64,000 nucleotides of DNA from Leptolyngbya sp. SIOISBB (GCA_010671905.1 JAAHII010000001.1:4030001-4094000); one strand, 5' to 3'; shown: positions 17,369 to 27,463, numbered from the stretch's first letter. Made by a program: numbers and translations. Notes: generated by a model not told the origin, from the letters alone.

Positions 17369-17795
17369 AAGCGCTGACAATAAAGATAGAAAATCTAGCT
17401 TGAACGTTGGCGGGCGAAAAGGATTTAACGGCTTTGATGTGGCTGTACACAATCGCTCTCAGGTCCACGACCTACAGAATTGTGTCTGCCTGAGATCAGC
17501 ATAAAAGGCTGCTAAGTCAACCCAAAGCCGTTGCCTGAATAACGATTTCAGATGGCAGCTTTTTGTTAAGGGCCTCTTAACAGTATTAAGGGATAAAGTC
17601 GATTTGTATAGGACTCAGAGGACTCATGTCTGACGATCTTCTGATTGGGCGCGGCAAAGTTTCCTGATGGCGTGGTGGCCTTGGGGGCGTTGAATCTCTC
17701 TGGTTCGAATGGTACATTTGAATTGATCTAGAGCTGGCTATTAGTTTGCAGAAAGCGATAAAATTCAGTACCGTGCGATCTCGATCGCCCCTCTT
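17369..17795. other. Divergent intergenic region
   Basis: About 425 nt lie between the small membrane protein and the YgjP-like gene, which are divergent. No recognisable gene or repeat was seen. Confidence 0.4.
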
Positions 17796-18560
17796 ATGAC
17801 CGAAACTGCTCAGCAACTCACCCTATTTGCTTTGACTGACCATCAAGTCCCTTTGCCGAAATATCAGGTGCGCGAAAGTCAGCGTGCGCGTCATGTTTCT
17901 CTCAAAATTTCTTTTCAGGGCACACTAGAAGTTGTAGTGCCGCCTGGGTTTAACGAGACAGAGATTCCTGGCATTTTAGAGCGGCGTCGCGGCTGGATCA
18001 CGAAAACGCTCCACCGCATTGAAAAGCAACGGGCCGCCTTGCCCAGAGAACACAGTGTCGAAAAACCCACTGAATTAGAGTTGCGATCGCGTGATGAAGT
18101 CTGGACTGTGGTGTACAAAGCGACCCGAGGGGCCACGGTCGCGTTGACGCAGAGTAACCCTCAAGAGTTGACTCTGCGCGGCCCGGTCGAAGATGCCACG
18201 GCCTGTCGTGAACTTTTACGTAATTGGTTACAGCGCAAAGCGCGGCTAGAGTTCGCCCCTTGGCTACAGCAGTTGAGTCAGCGATGTGACCTTGCTTATA
18301 GTCGGATGACGGTCCGGGGGCAAAGTACCCGTTGGGGCAGTTGCTCTTCTAAGCAATCCATCAGCTTGAACTATAAGCTGTTGTTCTTACCCCCCACTCT
18401 GGTGGATTATGTCCTGATTCATGAGCTGTGCCACACCGTTCATATGAATCATTCCAAAGTCTTTTGGCAATTGGTGCGGCAATACTATCCCGAACTTGAT
18501 CAGGCTAAGGCCGACCTTAAAAAAGGCTGGCAGTATGTTCCCCACTGGGTCGATGCCTGA
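17796..18560 (+). CDS. YgjP-type (DUF45) zinc metallopeptidase-like protein
   Basis: The 254 residues contain the YgjP/DUF45 domain. RARHVSLKISFQGTLEVVVP is the typical N-terminal strand pair. The MTVRGQSTRWGSCSSKQSIS block is diagnostic. LIHELCHTVHMNHSKVFW supplies the HExxH zinc site (HELCH) and a third His ligand (H..H). These proteins are predicted zinc hydrolases of uncertain substrate. The stop overlaps the start of the tocopherol cyclase gene by 8 nt, so the two are co-transcribed. Confidence 0.85.
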   Translation: MTETAQQLTLFALTDHQVPLPKYQVRESQRARHVSLKISFQGTLEVVVPPGFNETEIPGILERRRGWITKTLHRIEKQRAALPREHSVEKPTELELRSRDEVWTVVYKATRGATVALTQSNPQELTLRGPVEDATACRELLRNWLQRKARLEFAPWLQQLSQRCDLAYSRMTVRGQSTRWGSCSSKQSISLNYKLLFLPPTLVDYVLIHELCHTVHMNHSKVFWQLVRQYYPELDQAKADLKKGWQYVPHWVDA

Positions 18561-19653
18561 ATTTTTTTGGACACCCCACAGCGGCTATCACTGGGATGGG
18601 TTGGCGCGGCGTTTTTTTGAAGGGTGGTACGTGCGCTTAACCCTGCCACAGCAGGCTGAAACCTTTGGGTTTATGTACTCTATTGATGATCCGGCGGGGC
18701 ACTCGGTTCTCAGTGGTGGGGCGGCACAAATTCTCGGACCAGGCGACCAGTATCTCTACTCGGCGTTCCCTGATGTGCAACAGTTTTGGGCTTGGCCCCA
18801 TCGGTTGGGGGTAGGGCATTGGCAGCGGCCAGTGAAGCCGCAATTGGGCAGCCACTATTTACCACCAGAGGTATTTGAACAGACCGTACAGCAGGGCTAT
18901 CAGCTCACGGCAACGCAGCACCAAGGCTGTGTCGCTGATGTGACCACGGGTGCGATCGCCCGCTGGAATTACACAATTGAGCCGGTTTATGGTTGGGGGG
19001 CGTCATCACAGCCCGCCTTGGCGACTGCTGGTTGGCTGTCGTATTTGCCTTTATTTGAGCCGGGCTGGCAGGTGCTCATGGCCCATGGCCTCGCGACGGG
19101 ATGGGCCGACTGGCAAGGTCAGCGTTATGAATTTCACCAGGCGCCCACCTATATGGAAAAAAACTGGGGAGGAGCCTTTCCGCAGCGCTGGTTTTGGATG
19201 CAAGCCAATACTTTTGCCGCGCTCCCTGATTTAACGATTACCGCAGTGGGCGGGCGACGACAGGTGCTGGGGAAAGTGGAGACAGTGGGCTTGATCGGGC
19301 TCCACTTTGCCGGACGGGCGATCGCGCTGACTTCTCTGACCGCAGCCATGACCTGGCAGGTAAAGACCTGGGGGAGTTGGCAAATGACAGCAGAAAATCA
19401 CCGCTATCGGGTGGTGGTGCGAGGAAAATCAGCACCAAGTCCGACTCAAGTGCAAGTTCCAACGCGGGCTGGATTGCGCTTTGAGTGCTGGGACACCACC
19501 CATGGTCATTTGGATGTAGAGGTTTGGGAGCGATCGCTCCCAAATCAACCACAAAAATCCCTGATTTTTCGGGCTAGTACAGACCTTGCCGCCCTAGAAG
19601 TGGGTGGACAAGGTTGGGAACAAGACTGGCAGTTTAGCTGCTGTCATCTCTGA
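18553..19653 (+). CDS. Tocopherol cyclase
   Basis: From ATG 18553 the product has 366 residues, matching the cyanobacterial enzyme (Synechocystis Slr1737, about 363) and the mature part of plant VTE1. Recognisable blocks are TPHSGYHWDGLARRFFEGWY at the N-terminus, then FGFMYSIDDP, GWQVLMAHGLATGWADWQG, and the MEKNWGGAFPQRWFWMQANT region. The enzyme closes the chromanol ring of tocopherols at the membrane, protecting lipids against oxidation. The frame extends upstream to 18496 inside the peptidase gene, but homology begins at MPEFFWTPHSGYHW. Confidence 0.9.
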   Translation: MPEFFWTPHSGYHWDGLARRFFEGWYVRLTLPQQAETFGFMYSIDDPAGHSVLSGGAAQILGPGDQYLYSAFPDVQQFWAWPHRLGVGHWQRPVKPQLGSHYLPPEVFEQTVQQGYQLTATQHQGCVADVTTGAIARWNYTIEPVYGWGASSQPALATAGWLSYLPLFEPGWQVLMAHGLATGWADWQGQRYEFHQAPTYMEKNWGGAFPQRWFWMQANTFAALPDLTITAVGGRRQVLGKVETVGLIGLHFAGRAIALTSLTAAMTWQVKTWGSWQMTAENHRYRVVVRGKSAPSPTQVQVPTRAGLRFECWDTTHGHLDVEVWERSLPNQPQKSLIFRASTDLAALEVGGQGWEQDWQFSCCHL

Positions 19654-19657
19654 TTAA

Positions 19658-19729
<72 letters not shown>

Positions 19730-19799
19730 ACGCGAATCCTATTCTAGCGAGATTTTGGCCCCTTTGGCAACCAGTTCTGAGAAATTAGCTGCTCTTTAT

Positions 19800-20369
19800 T
19801 TAAGAACCCAGATGAGGGCGTTGTTCTAGCTGATTGCGGAGTGCCCGCAAGCGGTCATGCACGGCTGGTTTTAGGGCTGTCTTGAGGCGCTTGGGCGTCT
19901 TGCCCATCTGTCCACGATGATTCTTGCGGCCTTGTTGAACAGCGGCTTCTAGATCTCGGGCCAAGCGCTGAGCCGACATCCACTCGGCCCCGTAGCCGGT
20001 GACCGTGTGGCGGTGAGCTTGGTCAGAAGTGGCGACAATCAGGCGCAAGTTGAAGTACCGGATATCCTTCTGCAGTTCTGCGCACCATTTCTCAATGCAG
20101 GTATCCGCAGTCTGGCCGTAGTCTGTGTAATGAATCGAAACGTCTGGGGTGATGGGCTCTTGAAGGGTGGGCTGCCTCTGGCCGTAAGCGTCAAAGACAA
20201 TGCGGGTCTTAAAGCCTTGATAAGCGCTGTAGTTAGTGAGTTCTTCCACCAATTGGTTCCGAGCTGCCGCTAGCGTCTCGCGATCGCGCAGGCGTGATAG
20301 CTGAGGCCAGGCACCGATAATGTTGTAGCCATCGACAAATAGCAGCGGCTGAGGAACGGAAGGTTTCAT
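19800..20369 (-). CDS. NYN-domain ribonuclease, YacP/Rae1-like
   Basis: The 189 residues form a PIN-like NYN domain: LLFVDGYNIIGAWPQLSRLR contains the first catalytic Asp. TRIVFDAYGQ supplies the second acidic site. QTADTCIEKWCAELQ and LIVATSDQAHRHTVTGYGAE complete the fold. A basic C-terminal tail follows. Bacillus Rae1/YacP cleaves mRNA on the ribosome, and a similar role here is inference. The upstream 110 nt contain two direct copies of GCTTCTAGAAAA. Confidence 0.85.
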   Translation of the reverse strand: MKPSVPQPLLFVDGYNIIGAWPQLSRLRDRETLAAARNQLVEELTNYSAYQGFKTRIVFDAYGQRQPTLQEPITPDVSIHYTDYGQTADTCIEKWCAELQKDIRYFNLRLIVATSDQAHRHTVTGYGAEWMSAQRLARDLEAAVQQGRKNHRGQMGKTPKRLKTALKPAVHDRLRALRNQLEQRPHLGS

Positions 20370-20390
20370 GGCTCTAAGACATTAATCTGT

Positions 20391-20420
20391 GCTTCTAGAA
20401 AAACCTGCGCTTCTAGAAAA
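20391..20420. repeat. Short direct repeat GCTTCTAGAAAA x2
   Basis: Two copies (20391-20402 and 20409-20420) lie 6 nt apart just upstream of the NYN gene. Each copy contains the palindrome TTCTAGAA. This could be a regulator-binding site, but nothing identifies the binder. Confidence 0.35.
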
Positions 20421-20482
20421 TTGTGATCTTAAGCTAGCTTATTTTGGCTGCCTATAGAGCTGAGCTGGTTGGCGAGCTGTGA

Positions 20483-21167
20483 TTAGGTTTCTAGTAGGTT
20501 GCGCAATCGAGTGGGGTCTCCCTCTGCGACCACATGGCCCTCGCGTAACAACACCGCTCGGTCACAATAGTCCAGTTCGATGAGCCGGTGGGTCACCCAG
20601 AGAGCGGTAAGATGCCGCTCTTTGACCAATTTCTGCACGAGCATGACTAACTCAATCTGACTATCCGGATCGAGCAAGGCCGTGGGTTCATCGAGCAGCA
20701 GCACTTCACAATGACGGGCGATCGCTCCAGCAATCGCCACGCGCTGCTTTTGCCCACCACTCAGGGCATAGATTGGGCGCCGCGCCAGATGAGCCAAATT
20801 GACCGCAGTGAGGGCTTCCGACACTCGGCCACGGACGATGGGCAGCGGAAGGTTTTCGGATACCAGACCGAAAGCTACGTCGGCGCCAACGGTGGGCATG
20901 ACTAGTTGATGGTCAGGATTTTTGAAAGACGTAACCAAAGGTGCCATGGATACTTACTTGACCATCTTGGGGCTTGAGTAAGCCGGTTAACAGTTTCAAT
21001 AAAGTTGATTTGCCACTACCGTTATCTCCCAGCAGCATGCAAAACTCTCCGGGATGCACTGCCAGAGAGCAGCCTTTTAAGACGGGGGCTTGTGGTGTCC
21101 ATTCAAACGAGACATCCTCAATCTGAATGGTCGGCGAGCGTTCAGAAGTAAGCGATTGATTGATCAT
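20483..21167 (-). pseudogene. ECF-type ABC transporter ATPase, frameshifted
   Basis: The first frame, starting at ATG 21167, has Walker A (GDNGSGKST) and ends GYVFQKS-stop. The next frame continues NPDHQLVMPTVGADVAFGL, then the signature LSGGQKQRVAIA, Walker B VLLLDEPTALLD and the H-loop WVTHR. Joining them as GYVFQNPDHQLVMP gives a 227-residue ATPase. The switch is in five T on the plus strand (20919-20923) and is cured by removing one. FQNPDHQ with TVGADVAFG is the Q-loop pattern of energy-coupling-factor (CbiO/EcfA-like) ATPases that power vitamin or metal uptake. No permease or S-component is adjacent. Confidence 0.85.
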
Positions 21168-21248
21168 AGCTGGTCTGGCACAGCGACTCAAAGATAGGAC
21201 TGACGCACTTGAAGATCTCTTCAAGGGGCAGGAGCCCCCTGCTGTGTT

Positions 21249-21277
21249 GCTGCCCTTAAGAAACGGCCGAGGGCAGC
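21249..21277. terminator. Hairpin near the MITE
   Basis: GCTGCCCT and AGGGCAGC form an 8-bp inverted repeat with a short loop between the ECF ATPase start and the second MITE copy. It could terminate transcription arriving from the UPF0367 gene on the minus strand. No clear U-tract is present. Confidence 0.35.
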
Positions 21278-21299
21278 TTGACCGTCTTGATCGGTCTAC

Positions 21300-21429
21300 T
21301 AGGGCCTGTCATCATTTGGCAGTCAAATCCTTGCAGCAAAGGAACGATGGCCCGTCGTTTGTTGAGTCAATGCGGGCGCGGGTGTGTTGAGCCTCCAAAG
21401 TTTTTGAGATTCATTGATGACACGCCCTA
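21300..21429. mobile_element. MITE-like element, copy 2
   Basis: This 130-bp element begins TAGGGCCTGTCATCA and ends TGATGACACGCCCTA, an almost perfect terminal inverted repeat of about 15 bp flanked by TA. Internal blocks CCTTGCAGCAAAGGAACGA and AATGCGGGCGCGGGT match copy 1 at 11807-11937 in the same orientation. It has no coding capacity and lies between two genes. The TA target suggests mobilisation by a mariner/IS630-type transposase, which is not encoded in the window. Confidence 0.8.
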
Positions 21430-21464
21430 AGATTAGGCTGCGCAAATCCTTACAAATGATGTGT

Positions 21465-21746
21465 TTATTGAGCCTCTTCACCTACTAAGGAGAAAAAGCC
21501 TGGGGGGCGGCCAGAGGCAGAGGTTGTACCGGACTTCTCATAAAGCTGTACAGCGGCAATTTCACTAACTAAAAGACTAAGGTGCTTGTCGGTGACTTGG
21601 TCACAGGTCAATTCCAAGACGACGGTATTGCCACCCTTCAGCGCTTCCAAGACTTTTTGATAATCGGCCTGCGCAGCCTCAAGGGTTTCTTTTTGCACCA
21701 TCAACGGCAATGGAGAGTGCTTCAGGTTGAGTTCTAGGGTGTGCAT
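21465..21746 (-). CDS. UPF0367 family protein
   Basis: The 93 residues match the small cyanobacterial UPF0367 family: MHTLELNLKHSPLPLMVQ at the start, VVLELTCDQVTDKHLSLL in the middle, and SEIAAVQLYEKSG followed by a Gly-Arg-Pro-Pro-Gly-Phe-Phe tail. The length is normal. The protein is soluble, conserved across cyanobacteria and of unknown function. It is a stand-alone gene. Confidence 0.8.
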   Translation of the reverse strand: MHTLELNLKHSPLPLMVQKETLEAAQADYQKVLEALKGGNTVVLELTCDQVTDKHLSLLVSEIAAVQLYEKSGTTSASGRPPGFFSLVGEEAQ

Positions 21747-21949
21747 GAATCAGTAGGTTGACTAGGTACTTGCTCAGTATCTCAGAGAAGTTCTTCCTCC
21801 TGCAGTGGGTATTGTCCACACCTAGTAAACGTGTGCTCTGTAGCAAGCAGCCGTTCGTGATGGTCGCTTCGGGGTAAGTTGTTGGAGGCAATTCGTTCAA
21901 CTAAGCTAAATTACCCGGACGGCTGTAGAGATCACGAGGGTTTGACACA

Positions 21950-22474
21950 ATGACGACTCCCTTAGTCGGTATCATCATGGGCAGCGATTCAGATTTGCCG
22001 ACAATGCAATCTGCGATCGCGATTTGTGAAGACTTTGCGGTGCCCCACGAAGTCGCGATCGTTTCGGCCCACCGCACCCCTCAGCGCATGGTCGACTATG
22101 CCCAAAATGCCTATGAGCGAGGCTTACAAGTGATTATTGCAGGAGCGGGCGGGGCCGCCCACTTGCCCGGGATGGTGGCAGCGCTCACCCCCCTGCCTGT
22201 AATCGGTGTACCGGTCAAAACGAGTACCCTCAGTGGAGTCGATTCCCTCTACTCAATCGTGCAAATGCCGGGCGGCATTCCGGTGGCGACTGTGGCGATC
22301 GGGAATGCGAAAAATGCTGGATTGCTAGCAGTACAAATTCTGGCGGCGACCCGTCCGGCCTTGATGCAGCAGGTCAAGGTATACCGTCAAGAGCTATCAG
22401 AACAGGTTATGGCTAAGCAAGAACGACTGACGGCAGTGGGCTATCGGGACTATCTGGCGGGGAGCGATCGCTAA
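21950..22474 (+). CDS. purE: N5-carboxyaminoimidazole ribonucleotide mutase
   Basis: The 174 residues match PurE throughout. [14 protein letters not shown] is the phosphate-binding N-terminus and [10 protein letters not shown] contains the catalytic His. [40 protein letters not shown] and [20 protein letters not shown] follow in the usual order. The enzyme rearranges N5-CAIR to CAIR in purine synthesis. The SDSD motif and length indicate the class I mutase that works with PurK. purK is not in the window. Confidence 0.95.
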   Translation: MTTPLVGIIMGSDSDLPTMQSAIAICEDFAVPHEVAIVSAHRTPQRMVDYAQNAYERGLQVIIAGAGGAAHLPGMVAALTPLPVIGVPVKTSTLSGVDSLYSIVQMPGGIPVATVAIGNAKNAGLLAVQILAATRPALMQQVKVYRQELSEQVMAKQERLTAVGYRDYLAGSDR

Positions 22475-23222
22475 ACATGGCGATCAGCGGCTAGGAGTAT
22501 CAGTGTTTGCAAATGACAACTGGGTAGTTGTTGAATCTGCCTCCGTCTCGATTACTGCGCCAAAACACGATGTGGCAACCTTAGAGAGCCAGACTTTTCA
22601 CTCTTAAAATGATGAGCTGAAAGTTGATGCTGATGCGATCAGCTGCTCAGCAAGGCAGTTAAATCATTTTTGTGAGAGTCTTCATGCCAATACTAAATGA
22701 TGATTTATGGGTTGAATTCAGACTGCTGCTAGTGAATACCCGAAAGTCTTGAGCGCTTGGACATGTTGAGTCTTGTAAGACTCGAACTTTTAGACAGCCT
22801 GATCCCTATAAATACTGTAAATAAAACTGAAATTTATTAATCTGATGAAATTTGCAGTCAGCGGCGCAAAAGCCCTAAGGTTAGGGCTTCTTGACACAGT
22901 AAGTGCGCTAGTTGCTGCTTATGGATCCCCAAGAACTTGTTTGTGCTTGGAGAAATGTAACTTGCGATACAACCAATTGCCGCCATAATTGGTGGAATCT
23001 TGATACTCAAAGAGTTTGGTCGGCAAACATTAAACATTTGCCGCAGTTGGTCTACGGGGTACTCCTTTCTTGTCTCACTTAATATTGAGTGATCGAAAAG
23101 GTCTTCGGATGACTGTAGTTGCCATGCTCAGAGAATTGTTCAGGGCTTCCTCAAGGCAGTGATTTCACTGTCGGTGAGGTCGTATTTGCTGTCTGATTTG
23201 TGTTGAAGGGACGTTTTTTGAA
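22475..23222. other. Long 5' region of the ammonium transporter gene
   Basis: About 750 nt without a supported gene lie between purE and amt. The notable site is the NtcA box at 22956-22971. A short frame near 22684 (MPILNDDLWVEFRLLL) vaguely resembles transposase N-termini but stops after 22 codons. The distance from the NtcA box to the start codon implies a long 5' untranslated leader if that promoter is used. Confidence 0.5.
22956..22971 (+). promoter_or_regulatory. NtcA-binding site upstream of amt
   Basis: TGTA-N8-TACA (TGTAACTTGCGATACA) exactly fits the NtcA consensus GTA-N8-TAC with the extended flanking T and A. NtcA activates nitrogen-assimilation genes in cyanobacteria when 2-oxoglutarate rises, and amt genes are classical targets. 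A class II activated promoter would start about 40 nt downstream, near 23005. A CATAAT hexamer lies at 22984-22989. Confidence 0.75.
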
Positions 23223-24689
23223 ATGTCTAGATTAGTTTTGCGTAAGAATGGTCGTTCACGGAGACGGCGATCGTCGTCTTTCTGGAACGCAAATGTACCT
23301 CCAATTTCTGAGGCTGTGCAGTCTTACTTTGGTCGGCGCGACGGCTGGAAATGGATTGCTTGTGTTCCTCTTGCATTGACTATTCTGGGTGTTTGGGGGG
23401 TTGCCGCCTACGCTCAGGACGAAATTGCGGCTGCTGATGTGCAGACCGTACTCGACAATATTTTCGTATTTCTGGCTGCCGTGCTGGTGATCTTTATGAA
23501 CGCCGGTTTCGGGATGTTGGAAACTGGTTTCTGTCGGCAAAAGAATGCGGTCAATATTCTATCTAAGAACTTGATCGTGTTTGGTGTGGCAGTGCTGTCA
23601 TATTGGGCCATCGGCTTTTCACTCATGTACGGTAGTGGCGGCAATGGCTTCATCGGTAGTGGCGGTTGGTTCTTAACTGGTGGGCCAGAAGCTTATGGCC
23701 TGGAAGAGGGTGTAGGCTTGACTGTTGATACCTCCTTCCTGTTCCAGGCAGCGTTTGCGGCCACTGCGGCTACGATTGTGTCGGGTGCTGTTGCGGAACG
23801 CATTAAGTTCACTGACTTTTTGATTTTTAGCGTCCTGTTGACCGGGATCTCTTATCCAATTACCGGTCACTGGGTTTGGACTGGTAGTGGTTGGCTCGGA
23901 GCAGCTGGTTTTTCTGACTTTGCGGGCTCTACCGTAGTGCACTCTGTGGGTGGCTGGGCGGCTCTGATGGGGGCAGCTTTCTTAGGACCACGGATTGGTA
24001 AATATCAAGACGGTCGCGTCAATGCTATCCCTGGCCACAACATGAGTATTGCCATGTTAGGTTGCCTGATTCTGTGGATTGGATGGTATGGTTTTAACCC
24101 CGGTTCTGAGTTGGCGGCGAGCACGGCTGTCCCCTTTATTGCAGTGACGACAACGTTAGCTGCTGCAGCCGGTGGTCTCTCTGCTACCTTCACAGCTTGG
24201 GCGCTCAGCGGCAAACCTGATTTGTCGATGATTATCAACGGCATTTTGGCTGGTCTAGTAGGGATTACGGCGGGTTGTGCTGGCGTGAATTACTTGGGCG
24301 CGGTCATTATCGGCCTGATTGCTGGCGTCATTGTTGTCTTCTCTGTGGGCTTCTTTGACAGCATCCAGATTGATGATCCTGTTGGTGCAATTTCTGTACA
24401 CTTGGTTTGTGGCATCTGGGGTACGCTGGCGGTTGGCTTCTTTGCTGTTGATGGCGGTCTGTTCTTTGGTGGCGGCTTTGCTCAACTGGGTTCCCAGATT
24501 CTCGGGATTCTAAGCATTGGTCTCTTTACGGTGGTCTTTACTTCCATCGTTTGGGTTGTGCTGAAGTCGACTCTCGGTATCCGCGTTTCACCGGAAGAGG
24601 AAATGAAAGGCCTCGATATCGGCGAGCACGGCATGGAAGCCTACAGTGGCTTCTTGAAAGACACTAGCGACATGGGTGGTATTTCCTAG
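23223..24689 (+). CDS. amt: Ammonium transporter (Amt family)
   Basis: The 488 residues have a basic N-terminal extension and a hydrophobic segment ending in AYAQDE (likely signal peptide), then the eleven-helix Amt core. Family landmarks are [18 protein letters not shown], the GAVAERIKF loop, and the twin pore histidines in [20 protein letters not shown] and [18 protein letters not shown]. The [20 protein letters not shown] segment is also conserved. It conducts ammonium across the plasma membrane under nitrogen limitation. Regulation by NtcA is supported by the perfect box at 22956. A terminator follows the gene. Confidence 0.94.
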   Translation: MSRLVLRKNGRSRRRRSSSFWNANVPPISEAVQSYFGRRDGWKWIACVPLALTILGVWGVAAYAQDEIAAADVQTVLDNIFVFLAAVLVIFMNAGFGMLETGFCRQKNAVNILSKNLIVFGVAVLSYWAIGFSLMYGSGGNGFIGSGGWFLTGGPEAYGLEEGVGLTVDTSFLFQAAFAATAATIVSGAVAERIKFTDFLIFSVLLTGISYPITGHWVWTGSGWLGAAGFSDFAGSTVVHSVGGWAALMGAAFLGPRIGKYQDGRVNAIPGHNMSIAMLGCLILWIGWYGFNPGSELAASTAVPFIAVTTTLAAAAGGLSATFTAWALSGKPDLSMIINGILAGLVGITAGCAGVNYLGAVIIGLIAGVIVVFSVGFFDSIQIDDPVGAISVHLVCGIWGTLAVGFFAVDGGLFFGGGFAQLGSQILGILSIGLFTVVFTSIVWVVLKSTLGIRVSPEEEMKGLDIGEHGMEAYSGFLKDTSDMGGIS

Positions 24690-24747
24690 CGCTGCGTAAG
24701 TGCCTAAATCAAATCCAATCTTAGTCGCTGATTTTAGAGCGACATTT

Positions 24748-24779
24748 AGGGGTGCTGGAAACTTTCTAGCACCTCTTTT
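24748..24779 (+). terminator. Intrinsic terminator after amt
   Basis: AGGGGTGCTGG pairs with CTAGCACCTCT (with G-U pairs), loop AAACTTT, followed by TTTT. It lies about 60 nt after the amt stop in the same orientation. Confidence 0.75.
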
Positions 24780-24991
24780 GTATGACAGTCAGAAGCCGAT
24801 TATTCTCCTCTGAGATTTGGTAACAAATCCTTAACCCTCGGGGAGTCTGTCTGTCAGGGTGAATTACAGAAGCGTATGATTGGCCTAATTGTGCGGAAAA
24901 GTGTAATTCTCTCTGGACAGTCTTTTTGCTGCTGATTGCGAGCAGCTGCGTCTAGTTTGCTTCTGGCTGTTTCAACTCGTTCACTGCACCC

Positions 24992-27058
24992 ATGCCTAAT
25001 TCCGATTCTGTTGTTGAGCTATTGTTGCAGGCAATTCCTCAACTGCGATCGCAACTCTTTTTCAAGACTTCGCTAACGGCTCTTTCCCACGCGATGGAAG
25101 ATCAGGTCCTCGCCGGGCTTGAGCAACCTTTAGTCGTTGCGAGTTTTCAGCAGGAGCGATTTTATCGACAAGAGGCCAGTCGCTATCAACGGATTGCTGA
25201 CATTAGTGACCAAGTCTACGTTCTGTCAGCGGCGGGTACGAGCTTTGATGATGCGGCCGAGCACTATGCCACCGTGACTTTTGAAGAAGAAGACGCGCTG
25301 AGTCAAGAATGGCACTTAGTGGTGATTGGCGAGAAATATAGTGCGTGCTTGATTTGCCGTGAGCGCGATTCGGTTATCAGTGTGGCGCCAGCCTCGACCC
25401 CAGGTGCCCCTGCCTTGGATCAAACGCGGCGCTTTGAAGGCATTTGGACTCAGGAGAGCATCATCTGCCATCAGGCCGCTAATTTGTTGTTAGATCGCAT
25501 CGCTGGGTATGATGCCGCCTTGGTGCCTAAAATCCGCGCCGCTAAGCAGCGCTATCAGCTGTTATCGATCACTACGGCAGCAGAGGTGGAGATTGGCCCT
25601 GGGGCGGATCCCTTTACCCAGCGCTTAGTGACCTATTTACAAGCAGGACAATACAAACTACTCAAGGCGTATCGTGCGATCGCGGTGAAAGAGCGGCGCG
25701 AACGCCTCGTCAATTCCATCACCTCAGCGATTCGGCGATCGCTGGATCCCGAGGAACTCTTTCAGATTACCGTCCAAGAATTGGGCTCAGCCTTAGACCT
25801 GTGTCGCTGTATTATTTATCGCTGCCATGCCGAGTGGCCCGATATCGAGATTCGTCATGAATTTCGACAGCCTCAAATGCCTTCTTTGTTAGGGGTCGAA
25901 TGGCCAATTGTTGATAACCCCCTGCTAGATCAGATCAAAGCCGAGCACGAGATGCTCGTGATTCCCGATACCCAGACCCCGCCGCAGGCTTTCGCGACCG
26001 CTCTGGATGCCGTCAATTATTTGATTGAGGAATGGCATATTCGCTCCTGGGCCTTGGTCCCTCTGGTCTATCAGCAACGGCTCCTCGGCATGATTGAACT
26101 GCATCACTGCCAGGACATGCCCTACCAATGGAGCGAAGACGATCTAGCGCTGGTCGAAGCCGTGGCGGCACAGCTCAGTGTGGCGATTATTCAGGCTGAT
26201 GCCTACGCGCATTTGCAAGATCTGAATCAGCAGCTAGAAGCGCTAGAGCGGACCCGCAGCAACTTGATTGCGATTACTGGACACGAGTTGCGCACGCCCT
26301 TGTCAACCATCCAAGTTTGTTTAGAAAGTCTGGCGACAGAACCCGATATGCCCGAGCAGTTACGGTCTACTATGCTCACTTCGGCGCTCGATGACGCCGA
26401 ACGCATGCGGAAACTGGTGCAAGATTTTCTCACGCTTTCACGCTTAGAAAGCGGTCGCATCGAATGGAACTTCGAAGCTTTATCCTTATCCGAATGCTTT
26501 GACTTGGCTCTCAGCAGTGTGCAGGCCCGTCAGGGTAATCAGCGCCTTGAGGTCGATATCAATGTGGAGCTCCCCCCCAAGCTGCCCATGGTCAGAGCAG
26601 ATGGCGAATGGGTGGTCGAGGTCATCGTGAAGTTGATGGATAATGCGTGCAAGTTCACTGATCCTGGCGATACCATCACCATTGCGGCCCAGCGCGTCGA
26701 TGAGAACATGATTCAAATTACGATCGCTGATTCGGGTCGAGGCATTGAGCCTTATCGGCTGGAAGCTGTGTTTGATCGCTTTTATCAAGAGGAAGGGGCA
26801 TTGCGTCGCACCACCGGGGGCACCGGGCTGGGCTTAGCCATGTGTCGTCAAATTGTTGAAGGGTTGGGCGGTCGCATTTGGGCGACTTCCAAAGGGAAGT
26901 CCCACGGTAGTCAGTTTCACTTTACGCTCCCCATTGCTGAAGGGCGGGCAGCTCTGCATGTGCGCCATGAACGAGGCAGCCTAGTGCTAGACGACGTCAA
27001 CGAAGACGACCTGTCTCTCAGTGAACTGGAGCGGCGCAATCCATACATCTTGGAATGA
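24992..27058 (+). CDS. DICT-GAF sensor histidine kinase
   Basis: This 688-residue soluble kinase has an N-terminal DICT-type sensory region (about 1-190; VVASFQQERFYRQEASRYQR, VYVLSAAG). A linker helix, then a GAF domain (about 235-405; SLDPEELFQITVQELGSALDL), then the transmitter follow. The H-box AITGHELRTPLSTIQ has its His at about residue 431. The N-box is LMDNACKFTD, and the G-boxes are DSGRGIEP and TGGTGLGLAMCR. DICT domains usually accompany light or second-messenger signalling proteins. No cognate regulator lies nearby. The C-terminal about 40 residues are charged and unassigned. Confidence 0.86.
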   Translation: MPNSDSVVELLLQAIPQLRSQLFFKTSLTALSHAMEDQVLAGLEQPLVVASFQQERFYRQEASRYQRIADISDQVYVLSAAGTSFDDAAEHYATVTFEEEDALSQEWHLVVIGEKYSACLICRERDSVISVAPASTPGAPALDQTRRFEGIWTQESIICHQAANLLLDRIAGYDAALVPKIRAAKQRYQLLSITTAAEVEIGPGADPFTQRLVTYLQAGQYKLLKAYRAIAVKERRERLVNSITSAIRRSLDPEELFQITVQELGSALDLCRCIIYRCHAEWPDIEIRHEFRQPQMPSLLGVEWPIVDNPLLDQIKAEHEMLVIPDTQTPPQAFATALDAVNYLIEEWHIRSWALVPLVYQQRLLGMIELHHCQDMPYQWSEDDLALVEAVAAQLSVAIIQADAYAHLQDLNQQLEALERTRSNLIAITGHELRTPLSTIQVCLESLATEPDMPEQLRSTMLTSALDDAERMRKLVQDFLTLSRLESGRIEWNFEALSLSECFDLALSSVQARQGNQRLEVDINVELPPKLPMVRADGEWVVEVIVKLMDNACKFTDPGDTITIAAQRVDENMIQITIADSGRGIEPYRLEAVFDRFYQEEGALRRTTGGTGLGLAMCRQIVEGLGGRIWATSKGKSHGSQFHFTLPIAEGRAALHVRHERGSLVLDDVNEDDLSLSELERRNPYILE

Positions 27059-27463
27059 TTCTGGGGCGAGCACTGCTGGCTTGATATCATCCTCAGCGCA
27101 TACCGGATGCGGCTAACAGCTACTACTGGCCATGGGACATCGTCTGTTGCTGTGTCTCGGTCGCCAATCATGTTCTTGAAAATGACCTGATCACTGAGGT
27201 GTGCCTGTGCTGGTAATATCCTGGCGGAGATTGGGATGAAATTTTCGTCTAGGGGTTGACACGTTGTGTTACACCGAAGGCAATCAGGGGGTGATCTGAG
27301 GTGATTAATCCTTTAAGCAAGTACCTTGACACGGTTTCCAAAAGATGTGTGCTTAACTAAAACGAGAGCAACTCTGAAGAACTGTTACTTTTCCTCAATA
27401 ACTCGATAAACGCGACCTGAGCCGGTGATACGATGCCTCAAAACGGTTGAGAGAAAACGTTTT
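27059..27463. other. Upstream region of psaD
   Basis: About 400 nt separate the kinase from psaD. Two TTGACA hexamers (27256-27261 and 27326-27331) are possible -35 elements, but neither has a clear -10 at 17 nt. No perfect RpaB/HLR1 pair was seen. Confidence 0.4.

Noticed and set aside
22684-22752. Short frame MPILNDDLWVEFRLLL resembling a transposase N-terminus
   Set aside because: It stops after 22 codons with no further similarity downstream, so a transposase relic cannot be supported.
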